From: Mercurialis annua
Taxonomy: Eukaryota; Streptophyta; Magnoliopsida; Malpighiales; Euphorbiaceae
NCBI RefSeq assembly: GCF_937616625.2
Contig: NC_065571.1
Span: forward strand, 4,156,501 to 4,220,500
Reading direction: 5' to 3'
Length of the DNA stretch: 64,000 nucleotides
The notes under the pieces were generated by a model. It had not been told where the DNA came from. It ran no database searches and worked only from the letters and a program-made list of their open reading frames with translations. How positions within the stretch are numbered: position 1 is the stretch's first letter; every line of letters starts with the position of its first letter. Position numbers and translations under genes: made by a program. Shown here one piece after another: positions 13,261 through 23,685 of this stretch.

Positions 13261-14068
13261 ATAAAAACTTTATAAAAACTTTTACGTTGGTGTCTTCTAT
13301 TTGTTGATATAGGGCAATCCCATGTATGTTTATTCAACACCAAGGAGGGAAATGATCCAGACCAATATATAGGTGTATATTCAGGAAATTCTGCAACCAA
13401 CAAAAAGGGTCTTCCTGTGAAGTTGAAGCTGAACTTGAACTTAAGTGGATGCTGATTAAGTGTACAGGTGTAGACAAGAAGCAAAAATATCCATAATAGA
13501 TTTTTGTAGAAGACTACAATTCAAAGTGTAAATCATGTGAGATTTGAATGAAGCTTTTTGGTAACTAAAGCTTGTACAGAAAAAATACCTCTTACTTATG
13601 TTTACATGCAGTATTTAGAAATGTACAGTTTTTGAAACATTCTTCGGCCTCCAGTACTACATTGGGTTGTCAGCAGTGGCAGCGGATTCTGAATGTTTTC
13701 TATAAGGTGTAAAAATATAAAGTAATGTATGTTGTATTATACTGTGATGACTTGAAAAAAATAAAAAAAATTAAGGTGGGAAAAATTATATAATTAAATT
13801 TATTATATAAAAATTTAAATCATATGGTAGGTAATTGTCCATACAGCAATATGTAGATCCTCCCGTAGTTGTCAGTCAATCAGAAAGCAAATTGATAGCA
13901 GTTGCACCGATCTTTATGGATGGCATGATTATTAAATACCAAGCCGAGTCATTTACATTTATGCTGGGCATTAAAAATTATACATAATTACTAAAGCAAG
14001 AGTATATTTGGTTATTTAGTTCATGAAATAGCTATTTTGTATAAAGTAGTTGAAAAATTATGGCACGC
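13261..14068. other. Intergenic AT-rich stretch, no gene seen
   Basis: No open frame with coding character and no RNA gene were recognised. The segment separates the VPS13 3' region from the first hAT-derived gene. Confidence 0.6.
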
Positions 14069-14207
14069 AACTGTTGTGCCATGTCATTCGTGTAACAAAC
14101 CAATGATGTGTTACACACGTGGAAAATTAATAATAAAAAATAATTAAAAAATTTCGTATCGTAAATGTTCATTGGTTTGTTTTAAATATGACATGATACA
14201 ATAATGT
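14069..14207. mobile_element. Short MITE, copy A
   Basis: The left end TGTTGTGCCATGTCATTCGT and the reverse complement of the right end (TATTGTATCATGTCATATTT) form imperfect inverted termini of about 30 bp. A related copy lies at about 17711-17852 in the same orientation. Superfamily not resolved. Confidence 0.5.
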
Positions 14208-14495
14208 ATGAGATAAACAGTCAGAATAGTTATTCTTTTGGTTTATGAAATAACTTTCTTAATTTCTCAAGGATGAAATAAAATGTTGATGTGTTGTTTA
14301 TTGCAACACCAAACCAACGGCTCCAATTAATTAATCTTATAATTATTTTTAAAATCAATATATAGGGTCTAATGAATAGAATTTGATAAATTTAAAGGAT
14401 ATATTGATAAAAAGATATATTTTAATATTTGGGTGTAAGTTTAGTGAGTAAATTAATTATATTAAGACCATCACTGTACATTTTCAAAATAATGT

Positions 14496-14734
14496 AGGGT
14501 TTGATAATATTTCTCGCTTATAATAATTTCCCGCGCGAGTCAGAGTTTATACTCTTCAATTTTAGCGCCATTTTACCCTACTTCAACTCTTTTTATATCC
14601 TAATTAAGAATGAATTCATTATTGGAGGCGAAAAATTAAAATAATAAGAAAGAAATCGTCCTTTGGCCGTCACTTCTGTGCAACCAGGTTCCATTTTCTT
14701 TCTCATTTTGATCATCTCTTTATCTGCCTTCTAG
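14496..14734 (+). promoter_or_regulatory. Promoter and 5' UTR of hAT-derived gene copy 1: telo-box and E2F-like sites
   Basis: TAGGGTTT at 14498 is a reverse telo-box (AAACCCTA). TTTCCCGC at 14527-14534 fits the plant E2F consensus TTTSSCGC, and a weaker TTTAGCGCC lies at 14561-14569. The stretch is conserved in copy 2 (21541-21726). It ends at a probable 5'-UTR intron, 14735-14919 (CTAG|GTGTTT to GCTGTTAG|ATATG). The combination is typical of S-phase or proliferation genes; activity is inferred, not shown. Confidence 0.55.
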
Positions 14735-14921
14735 GTGTTTGTTGGAATTACTGAATGAAAACCTATCAAATTGATTTTTTTTTAATTGATTTGAACGATG
14801 CTTATATATTTTCTTTTATTTAATTAATTGTTTTGTTATTATTGATTTCTGAATTAGGAATTCTTGGTTATGTTCAAACTATTTTGTAATCTATAATACA
14901 TTTCTTGTTTGGCTGTTAGAT

Positions 14922-16799
14922 ATGTCTGGAAACAATGAGAATGAGGTGGACAATGACCAGAAATTGAACTATGAATGTGATCCAATTGCTAGCCAATATG
15001 ATGATGAAGAGAAACACTGTTGCGGCTTTGGTATTAGTGATGGTGATGGTAGTGATGACGAAGACGGTTGGAGAACTGTTTCAGGTGATGGCGAAGACGG
15101 TTGGAGAACTGTTTCAGGTGATGGCGAAGACGGTTGGAAAACTGTTTCAGAGGATTCTGAGACGGGAAGCGTCAATAATTGTCATATTGATTTTGAAGAA
15201 AGACAATCTTACATGGCTCTTGCAATGCTAAGCTGTGTTGAAGATATTTTACCTCTGGATGGTCTTCCTATTCAACTTCTACGCAAACATATGGTAAGCG
15301 ATGGAGGAAGTGAGCCTAGGCATAAAAAGAGTGAACTAAGTGTCGGTGCTCTTCAAGCCGAGTGTTTAAACATTTACGATGATGAGAAAGTAAGAGCTAA
15401 AAAAGTGTTGAAAAATTTTGATGGTCAAATTACCCTTTCAATTGATGTTTTGAGATGTCCAGCAGCTGGTGAGTATTTGTGTTTAACTGCACATTTCATT
15501 GCTGTTGATTGGTGTTTGAGAAATTGGGTCATCTGTTTTAAGCCTGTTAACAAGACGTTTGATGATGATTTCTTGTATGGAACTGTTATGAAGTGTATTA
15601 CTGACTGGGACATTGGCGATAAAGTATCAGGTGTTATTGTGGATAACTTTTGGTTTGATGGTGAATGTGTTGGTGAAGTCAAAGATTTAGTGCAAAAAAA
15701 GAGGAAACTCCCATTTCGCCTTGGGATGTTTCGATTGAATTGTTGTGCTGATCTCTTTAAGTTAATGGTGCAGGATGCATTCAAGGGGATATCTGAAATT
15801 ATGCATAGGGTTGATGAATATATGAATTTCGGAAAACCAATAAATATGTGGAACACTGTGTTTACTAATCTGAAGGAGGCTTTAGAGTATGAGGCTAAGG
15901 GAGAATGGAACAAAGACGAGTATGAGAATTATGAAAAACTTAATTCTGATGAGTGGAAAAAGGTTGAAGAAATTTGCAAGCTATTGCAGAGCTTGTATAA
16001 TGCTGCAAAATCCATCTTTGAAGCAAAACAACCTACTGCGCATATCTGTCTTCGTAATCTTCAAGAGGTTCACGCTAGCTTAGCTCAGGCATCAGCTGAT
16101 TCGGACAATTTCATTAGCCCTATAGCTAGGAAAATGCTCGAGAGGCTCGATAAGTATTTGAAGAACATGTTCTTGGTTTTAGCAACTGCTATAGTTATGG
16201 ATCCTCGATGCAAGATGAAGTACTTAGAATTCTCTTTTGCCAGGAATGGTGCAAATGACGGCACCTCTGATTCGACGACTGTCCTAACCACCATTCAAAC
16301 TCTTTATGATGATTACTTGACTAATTCACTTCAAATACACAAACGCAAGGCTGATTCCATTTCACGCGACTCTGATAATGACCCTGACGATGATTCTGAT
16401 TGGCTACAGAAATACAAGCAGTTTGCTGAAGCTGATAATAGACCAATAAAGTCAGAGCTGGATTTATACTTGGAAGAGGGTGTGTTACCTTGGAGCCAGG
16501 ATTTTGATATATTGGGTTGGTGGAGAGGTGAAAGCCCAAAATATCCTGTTCTGTCGAGGTTGGCACGCGACATATTGGGGGCACCTGTTTCCGTTGTGAC
16601 TTCACAAGACGCGTATTTCACAGTCGAGAGAGAAATCGGTGGGCGTTTGGCTTCTTTAGAATCAGATGTGATGAATGCTGTGATGTGTTCTCGTAGCTGG
16701 TGTCCTCCTGATATCAAGTCCAAGATTTGTTCTATGATTGGAGATATGGATGCTCTGGTGGACACAGAATGTGTAGCAAATGCACTTTTTGGTTACTGA
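14922..16799 (+). CDS. DAYSLEEPER-like hAT transposase-derived protein, copy 1 (625 aa)
   Basis: An uninterrupted ORF starts at ATG 14922, two bases after the acceptor of a 5'-UTR intron. Residues 1-90 are acidic and contain three near-perfect 11-residue repeats built on EDGWRTVSGDG. Residues about 180-290 match the hAT RNase H-like core (LSIDVLRC, LCLTAHFIAVDW, SGVIVD). Residues about 300-430 match the plant hAT-like middle (EKLNSDEWKKVEEICKLL, MDPRCKMKYLEFSF). Residues about 510-600 are the dimerisation region (LDLYLEEGVLPW, FDILGWWRGE, YPVLSRLARDIL). This is the arrangement of DAYSLEEPER/RICESLEEPER, which are domesticated hAT proteins. Differences: no BED zinc finger at the N-terminus, and SQDAYF where active hAT enzymes usually have SESAFS. 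A relatively recent but inactive transposon is the alternative; no hAT terminal repeats were seen. Confidence 0.85.
   Translation: MSGNNENEVDNDQKLNYECDPIASQYDDEEKHCCGFGISDGDGSDDEDGWRTVSGDGEDGWRTVSGDGEDGWKTVSEDSETGSVNNCHIDFEERQSYMALAMLSCVEDILPLDGLPIQLLRKHMVSDGGSEPRHKKSELSVGALQAECLNIYDDEKVRAKKVLKNFDGQITLSIDVLRCPAAGEYLCLTAHFIAVDWCLRNWVICFKPVNKTFDDDFLYGTVMKCITDWDIGDKVSGVIVDNFWFDGECVGEVKDLVQKKRKLPFRLGMFRLNCCADLFKLMVQDAFKGISEIMHRVDEYMNFGKPINMWNTVFTNLKEALEYEAKGEWNKDEYENYEKLNSDEWKKVEEICKLLQSLYNAAKSIFEAKQPTAHICLRNLQEVHASLAQASADSDNFISPIARKMLERLDKYLKNMFLVLATAIVMDPRCKMKYLEFSFARNGANDGTSDSTTVLTTIQTLYDDYLTNSLQIHKRKADSISRDSDNDPDDDSDWLQKYKQFAEADNRPIKSELDLYLEEGVLPWSQDFDILGWWRGESPKYPVLSRLARDILGAPVSVVTSQDAYFTVEREIGGRLASLESDVMNAVMCSRSWCPPDIKSKICSMIGDMDALVDTECVANALFGY
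15058..15150 (+). repeat. 33-bp coding tandem repeat, three copies
   Basis: GAAGACGGTTGG...GTTTCAGGTGATGGC is repeated every 33 bp and encodes EDGW(R/K)TVSGDG. Copy 2 has a single unit, so the array expanded in copy 1 or collapsed in copy 2. In-frame multiples of 33 keep the ORF open. Confidence 0.93.
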
Positions 16800-17710
16800 A
16801 TAACAAGACATTTTATATGAACAACACAAGCCATGGGAACTTCTGACATTAACATTTCAACTGTTATAATAGAAAGTGGGCGTATCTCTTAGCTGAAGCT
16901 GAAAATGGCATTTTCAGGTTTATTTTTGATTTGATATTGATAGTTTTTGTTAATATTAATGCTGTCAGTGCGAATTCTAGCTTCTTTTTTGGACTTAAAT
17001 CTATGTTATGTTGATATTATTATCTAGAAACTAAAAGTAATTATTGTTTGGAAAAATCTTTTCTAATTATCAAGTTGCAAAATGTTAACTAAAGAATTTA
17101 AAATTTATTAGTCTTTTGAAAATATATTTATTAGTCTTTTGAAAATATATTTTTTCTCTAAAAATGAGAATAGTTGTGCTAATGAGTGTTTATCCCGTGC
17201 ATTGGTATGTTAATTCATCAAAACTATCTGCTGATAGGTATGAATTTGATGGAAGAAGAAAGCCTACGAGGCTCTTGCCAACTTCACTCGCAGCCTTTAA
17301 TGCAGTGTATTTAAAAAAAAGTATCATCATAAATATATTTCAACCAATTAGAATAATATACACTTAAATTTTAAAACTAATATATTAAGAAAATAAATAT
17401 TTTCTTGTATAAGAGATTCGTTTAGATTTGCAAACTTCATGAATCTCTTTACGTGATATTTGAGTTCAGCTCAAGATTTAACTGAGTATTTTGATTTTGA
17501 ATTCGAATCAATTTTTTTTATAATGATCTTGGCCAACTAGTTTATGCTCCTATCACAGTGTATGTCATGATTATTTGATTAAAATTATACATAATGATAA
17601 AATCACTTAGTTCTACGCTTTATTGAATCTTAGATTATATGTTCCTTTTAGTGGTTGATGTATAAATCAAAATCAACTTATACTGCAAGTAAGTTGCATT
17701 ATGTGCTGAA
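16800..17710. other. 3' flank of hAT-derived copy 1 (duplicated in 23.7-24.3 kb)
   Basis: No gene. Blocks such as GTGGGCGTATCT...GCTGAAGCTGAA (about 16877) and GATTATTTGATTAAAATTATACAT (about 17570) recur in the same order after copy 2 (about 23772 and 24232). This shows the duplication covered flanking DNA as well as the coding region. Confidence 0.75.
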
Positions 17711-17852
17711 AAATTGCGGCATGCCATTCGTGTAACGAATTAATAATGTATTAGCCATGTGAAATTTTTAATAATTAAAAAAATAAGTAATAATTAAAAA
17801 AATTCTATCGCAAATACTTATTAATTTGTTATAAATATGACATGACACAACT
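17711..17852. mobile_element. Short MITE, copy B, inserted in the 3' flank of copy 1
   Basis: Related to 14069-14207 (shared GCCATTCGTGTAACRAA near the left, AAATATGACATGA near the right). It is missing from the matching place after copy 2 (about 24350), so it arrived after the duplication or was lost there. Confidence 0.5.
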
Positions 17853-18205
17853 ATTATGTGGGATTACACTTTTATATGCTGCTCATTTTAATTCTTGGGA
17901 ATTTTTTTTTTTAAAAAAAGCCATTTTTTCAGAAGTTAAATACTTTTGGAATCTGATAAAGTTGTATTTTTGGGCAAAATGGTCTTTAAATATAATATTA
18001 AGAAGAGTATCTATATCAAGTAGCTACAGTTTAGATGGTATAAGCGGTGACTGGCATTCTACTAATCTCAATTATAAAATATATTAGATTTTAATTTATA
18101 CTTTTTGATTTTCATAACAGTTCATTTGTTGTTTTTATCAATATATACTCCATCTTTGAAAGAAAATAAAAATTGAGTGATGTGTTTTAAAATTCAGTTA
18201 AGTAG

Positions 18206-18207
<2 letters not shown>

Positions 18208-18276
<69 letters not shown>
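18208..18276. repeat. (TA)n tract, left of Helitron
   Basis: About 68 bp of pure TA directly abut the Helitron 3' end. A matching tract at 21139-21207 lies on the other side, so the element probably landed in one TA microsatellite. Confidence 0.9.
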
Positions 18277-18277
<1 letters not shown>

Positions 18278-18803
18278 TAGTTTTGCATTACGTGCTACGC
18301 ACGTGGCTCGTAGTATGACTCATCAATTAATTATATATTAATTTAATTCATTGTGATTATATAAATTTATTTTATTTATAATCAATATGGATTAAAAATA
18401 CCTTATTAGTTGGATTAAACTTATTATATTAATTTATTATAATTATATTTTATTTATAATAAATATTAAATTATTTAAATACTTAAATATTTTTAAATAA
18501 TATTAAATTAGTTAGAGATTAGTTAGAATTTTTATTAGATTATATAATATTTTATGAGAAGAATTGTAATAATTAATATTATTGATTAATTATAATTAAT
18601 GCTAAATTAATTATAAATTAGTTAAAATTTATGTTGGATTAGTAAATATTTTGTGATCTGGATCAAGAATATTATTTTTCATGATTAGTTCAATTAATAA
18701 TTAAAATAATATTATAGATATCATGATAGCAAATGTGAATTGACTGAGAAACATAAATTAATAAGAACGTTTACCTTAATATTTTGACCGCTATATTAAC
18801 TAA

Positions 18804-19375
18804 TCTATACTATATATAAAAGCACGGATGGGGGGGGGACAGGCACTTTTACCTAATAGCCCTTTCTAATTCATAAATTAATAGAGGTTTTATGGTCATT
18901 GTCTAAATAATTTAATAATATGAATTAATAACATCGATTTTAAATAAGAAGTTTAAGTTGAGTAAAACATCTAATTATAGTGTTAATTGATAACATAGAA
19001 TCCCATTAATTTCAAATCTCTTTTTTCCATGTATGGAATATGACCAAATTGTAAACTAATAAATAGGCAGTGCCTTAGACTCGCAGTCATCAATAATTAT
19101 ATATGATTCATATATTATTATATTATTATTTGATTTAATGTTATGCCAATCATAATTAAATTAATATTACAACTTCAAATTCTAGAATTAATATAGTCAT
19201 GTATTAATAGAATATATATACAGGTAATACTGTTAAATACATCGAGTGTCTACTTAAATTTTGAGTAAAAAAATAAAATTTATAATTATTAAAAATAATT
19301 AATAACTAAATATCATAATAATATTTTGACGAGTCACACTACGAGCCACGTGTGAAACACGTAAAGCGACACTAG
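18804..19375 (+). mobile_element. Non-autonomous Helitron, forward, nested
   Basis: Starts TCTATACTATATATAAAAGC, ACGGAT and 9 G. Ends with hairpin ACGTGTGAAACACGT, AAAGCGACA and CTAG. The flanking bases are A on the left and T on the right, the usual Helitron target. Length 572 bp, no coding content. Confidence 0.85.
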
Positions 19376-19855
19376 TACATATAAAAATTCGCAAGTGGTG
19401 CTTTTTTTTTGTATTAAAATTATCTATTACTTGATTATTATTTGATCAATTAAGGATGAGTTAATATCATTTGGTAAAAGAAAAAAAGAATTGGGTTATT
19501 TTTTAGATCAAATTTTTATATGATCAGAGCAGTTTTTAGGATTTAGAGATTAATTTTATTTGACTGTATACAAACATCTAAACTCGAATAATTTATTTAC
19601 ACCAATATGTTTCTCTTTAATTATACAAAATCCTAATGAGTAGTGATAAACTGCAAATCAAATTTCCTAATGCACATCAACTGAAGCATAAATTTATGTT
19701 ACTTTTCTTTATATCGTCATGTTAAAGACTGAACAATATTTTAAAATAGCGACAGTTATTGTATCCAAACATAATTAGTATATTTTGGAATGAAATATTA
19801 GACATGGACATGTTATGTACTTCCTAATAAAGAAAACAGTAGCCAAAATGTAGCA

Positions 19856-20925
19856 AAATTTCAAGGAAAAAGGTTCAAAATGACCCTAACGTAACCATCG
19901 AATTTCTTGTCACCCCTTAATGTATTTTGAGGTTTTAAAATGACCCTCATGTTAATGAAACATAAAATTCACACCTCTCAATTAGACGGTGTTGTATTTG
20001 ACGTTAAACGGATCCTACATGTCAAAAATTAACTTAGGTGAACAACCCCCTTTTCTTAACCATAAAGAGTTCTTCCCTATGCACAAATAACATTTATGTA
20101 AGTAACATTCTTCCTCCTAGCATGCTCAGTAAAGTCATAGCATCTCTAATCAACTTCTTCCCCTGCTACCATCAATTCCCGTCCTTCCCACCACCCTCAT
20201 CCGCAACCACCAACGACGACGGAAATCCTTTATAATTTAAATAAATTTTATTTATTTTTCAACCCTAGATCAACGGTTATAACATTTATTACAGATTTGA
20301 AGAAGAAATTGGTGTATGTAGCAGTGTTGGCGGCGGGATGACAGGTTGCAGTGACAGGCGGCAGCCATGGTATCATGGTGTGACTAAAATACCAATGGTT
20401 TCAATTAAAATCATTGATTTCACCTTTTGACCAGTCTGCATCTACCTCGAGTTGTTTCAGTTTTAATTCAAGTTCTTTAACTAATTTCAATTCTTTTGAC
20501 ATCAATTCAATCTTTTTCCTTTGTTCTTCAACTGTAATATTTTCTTAATATAAATAATTGAGGGTTGTGTTAGGTTTCATATACATTAGGGTCATCTTTA
20601 CCATTGTATTGTGTAATTCTGACTTTGAATTGAAAATTTGATAAAAAAAAAGAGGTCGGGTATGGTGGAGGAACTTAAACAATACAAAGAGGAAGATGAT
20701 GGAAATACAGGGCAGTCCACTTTGGCAATATATGTCAGTCTACCTAAGTTGATTTTGTCATGTAGGATTCTTTTAACATCAAATACAACACCGTCTAATT
20801 GAGGGGTGTGAATGTTAGATTTTATTAACATGAGGGTTATTTTTGAGCCTCGAAATACATTAAGGGGTCGCAAGAGCTTCGGTGGTTACAATAGGGTCAT
20901 ATTTGAGCCTTTTCCCAAATTTCAA
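19856..20925. mobile_element. Mutator-like non-autonomous element with about 170-bp inverted ends and 9-bp target duplication
   Basis: The element (19865-20916) starts GGAAAAAGGTTCAAAATGAC and ends with the inverse (GGGTCATATTTGAGCCTTTT, CCC). The arms pair over about 170 bp, including an unbroken CAATTAGACGGTGTTGTATT match. AAATTTCAA is present on both sides (19856-19864 and 20917-20925). A 9-bp duplication with long inverted arms is typical of MULEs. No transposase ORF; the core holds only short open frames. Confidence 0.85.
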
Positions 20926-21138
20926 TTTGGCTTACGTTGAAGTCTTCTAATACAAATCAAAATGCAATATGCTTACCGAATTCAAATGGTATTTTATAGT
21001 AATAATAGTTAAACGAATGTACAATTATTAGATTAATTGATTAACAAATTACCATAAAGCCATAACTTAAAGAATCATTAAAGGAGGGCGATTCGGTAAA
21101 TGTGCCTGTCCCCCCCCCCCATCCGTGCTTTTATATAT

Positions 21139-21139
21139 A

Positions 21140-21207
<68 letters not shown>
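21139..21207. repeat. (TA)n tract, right of Helitron
   Basis: Pure TA repeat continuing from the Helitron 5' end; partner of 18208-18276. Confidence 0.9.
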
Positions 21208-21209
<2 letters not shown>

Positions 21210-21477
21210 TAATTTATTTATTATTTAAAATTTATATACATTTATAAAAATTCTAATCAAAAAATTATTAAATTAAATAATTAATCATACTCTAATTAGT
21301 GTAAAAGAATTGGATGGTTATTACCGATTTGTTTATTTTTAATTTTATAATTTTTATATTTAAAGAGGTTTAGTTATATTTTTATTTTTAAAAGTAAATC
21401 AAATTGGATTGACTTTTGATTTTTAGTTGAACCGACCGGGTCCGTTCGACTCAAAAAAAACACCATTATAGTATACT

Positions 21478-21726
21478 CTTCAATTTTGGCGCCATTTTTG
21501 CCCACCCTTAAGCTCTTTTATTTATAATCTGCTAATTGATATAGGGTTTGATAGTATCTCTCGCCTGTGATAATTTCCCGCGCGAGTCAGACTTTATAGT
21601 CTTCAATTTTAGCGGCATTAAAAAAATTAAAATTATAAGAAAGAACACCGCCCTTTGGCCGTCACTTCAGTGCAACCAGGTTCCTTTTTCTTTTTCATTT
21701 TGATCATTTATTTATCTGCCTTCTAG
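21478..21726 (+). promoter_or_regulatory. Promoter and 5' UTR of hAT-derived gene copy 2: E2F and telo-box motifs
   Basis: TTTGGCGC at 21485-21492 and TTTCCCGC at 21574-21581 both fit the E2F consensus; TAGGGTTT near 21542 is a reverse telo-box. The block CTTCAATTTT(G/A)GCG occurs twice here (21479, 21600) but once in copy 1, so a segment of about 120 bp looks duplicated. A probable 5'-UTR intron follows (21727-21899). Confidence 0.55.
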
Positions 21727-21901
21727 GTGTTTGTTTAAATTACTGAATGAAATCCTATCAAATTGATTTGGACGATGTTTATATATCTTCTTTTATTTAA
21801 TTAATTGTTTTGTTCTATTATTGATTTCTGAATTAGGAATTCTAGGTTATGTTCAAACTATTTTGTAATATATAATCCGTTTATTTTTTTGGCTGTTAGA
21901 T

Positions 21902-23685
21902 ATGTCTGTAAACAATGATAATGAAGTGGGCAGTGACCAGAAAAGAACTATGAATGTGATTCTTATTCTATTGCTATCCATGACCATGATGATGACGAGG
22001 TACACTGTTACGGCTGTGGTAATAGTGATGATGATGGTAGTGACGATGAAGACGGTTGGGGAACTGCTTCAGATGATTCTGAGACGGGAAGCGTTAACAA
22101 TTATCATATTGATTTTGAAGAAAAACAATCTTACAGGGCTCTTGCAATGGTAGCCAGTATGGAAGATGTTTTACCTCTGGAGGGTCTTTCTGTTCGAATT
22201 TTACGCAAACTTATTGGAATTGAGCCTACGGATGATGGCGGTGATTCGGGTGAACTAAGTATTGCTGCTCTTCAAGCCGAGTGTTTAAACATTTACGGTG
22301 AGGAGAGAGTAAGAGCTAAAAACGCGTTGAGAGATTTGGATGGTCAAATTACCCTTTCAATTGATGTGTTGAGATGTCCAGCAGCTGGTGTGTATTTGTG
22401 TTTGACTGCCCACTTCATTGCTGTTGACTGGAATTTGAGAAACTGGGTCATCTGTTTTAAGCCTGTCTTCAAGACATTTGATGATGATTATTTGTATGGA
22501 ACTGTTATGAAGTGTATTACTGACTGGGACATTGGCAATAAAGTATCGGGTATTATTGTGGACAGCTCTTGGTTTGACGATGAATGTGTTGGCGAAGTCA
22601 AAGATTTGGTGCAGAAAAAGAGAGAGCTCCCACTTGGCCCTGAAATGTTTCGATTGCATTGTTGTGCTGATCTTTTTAAGTTAATGGTGCAGGATGCGTT
22701 CAAGGGGATATCTGAAATAATGCATAGGGTTGATGAATATATGAATTTCGGAAGACCAGCATATATGTGGAACACTGTGTATACTAATCTGAAGGAGGCT
22801 TTAGAGTATGAGGCTAAGGGAGAATGGAATAAAAACGAGTATGAGATTTTTGAAAAACTTAATTCTGATGAGTGGAAAAAGGTTGAAGAAATTTGTAAGC
22901 TATTGCATAGCTTGCATAATGCGGCAAAAGCCATCTTTGAAGCAAAACAACCTACTGCACATATCTGTCTCCGTGATCTTCAAGAGGTTCATGCTAGCTT
23001 AGTTAAGGCATCAATTGTTTCAGACGATTTCATTAGCCCTATAGCTAGGAAAATGCTCGAGAGGCTCGACAAGTATTTGAAGAACATGTTCTTGATTTTA
23101 GCAATTGCTACAGTTATGGATCCTCAATGCAAAATGAAGTACTTAGAATTCTCTTTCGCAGGACATGGCGCAAATGATGGAATCTTTGATTCGACAAATG
23201 TCCCAACCACAATTCAAAGTCTTTATGATGATTATTCGACTAATTTGCTTCAAACAAGCAAACGTAAGGCTGATTCCATTTCTCGCGACCCTGATAGTGG
23301 TTGTGATGACAATTCTGATTTGCTACAGAAATACGAGCAGTCTGCTAAAGATGATAATAGGCCTCTCAAATCAGAGCTAGATTTATACTTAGAAGAGGGT
23401 GTGTTACCTTGGAGCCAGAATTTTGATATATTGGGTTGGTGGAGAGGTGAACGCCCGAAATATCCTGTTCTGTCGAGGTTGGCACGCTACTTATTGTGCA
23501 CACCTGTTTCCGTGGTGACTTCACAAGACGCATATTTCACAGTCGAGAGAGAAATCGGTGGACGTTTGGCTTCTTTAGAATCTGATGTGATGAATGCAGT
23601 GATGTGCTCTCGGAGCTGGTGTCCTCCTGATATCAAGTTCAAGATTTGTTCTCTCATAGGAGATGCAGCACTTTTTAACTTCTGA
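21902..23685 (+). pseudogene. DAYSLEEPER-like hAT transposase-derived gene, copy 2 (frameshifted near the 5' end; 512-aa ORF from 22147)
   Basis: Direct paralogue of 14922-16799, with the same RNase H-like core, middle and dimerisation regions. ATG 21902 matches the copy 1 start, but one base is missing in the A-run near 21941-21944 (AAAAGAAC against AAATTGAAC), so that frame runs off to a stop at 22153. The downstream frame stays open from about 21945 to the TGA at 23683-23685. Its first in-frame ATG at 22147 yields 512 residues, lacking about 100 N-terminal residues of copy 1 but keeping the whole hAT core. It has a single EDGW unit. Because the rest is open and similar, the gene could still make the shorter protein; the pseudogene label is provisional. 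A sequencing error is also possible. Confidence 0.75.

Larger units (their letters stand above)
18277..21144 (-). mobile_element. Non-autonomous Helitron, reverse orientation, hosting two nested elements
   Basis: Read on the minus strand, the element starts near 21144 with TATACTATATATAAAAGCAC, CGGAT and a run of 11 G. It ends at 18277 with a short palindrome (ACGTGCGTAGCACGT), AATGCAAAA and CTAG. A 3' hairpin followed by CTRR and no target duplication is the Helitron signature. The 5' TC is blurred by the flanking TA repeat. No Rep/helicase ORF is present. Nested inside are a forward Helitron (18804-19375) and a Mutator-like element (19865-20916), leaving a core of about 1.2 kb. Confidence 0.8.

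Noticed and set aside
12682..13500. Further VPS13 coding exons after 12681
   Set aside because: The frame ends with a TGA after a PH-like tail, and the following open stretches have no family resemblance; part is a worn inverted-repeat element.
19856..20925. Long hairpin at 19.9-20.9 kb as a microRNA precursor
   Set aside because: Arms of about 170 bp, perfect 9-bp target duplication and a 700-bp loop identify a transposon, not a miRNA gene.
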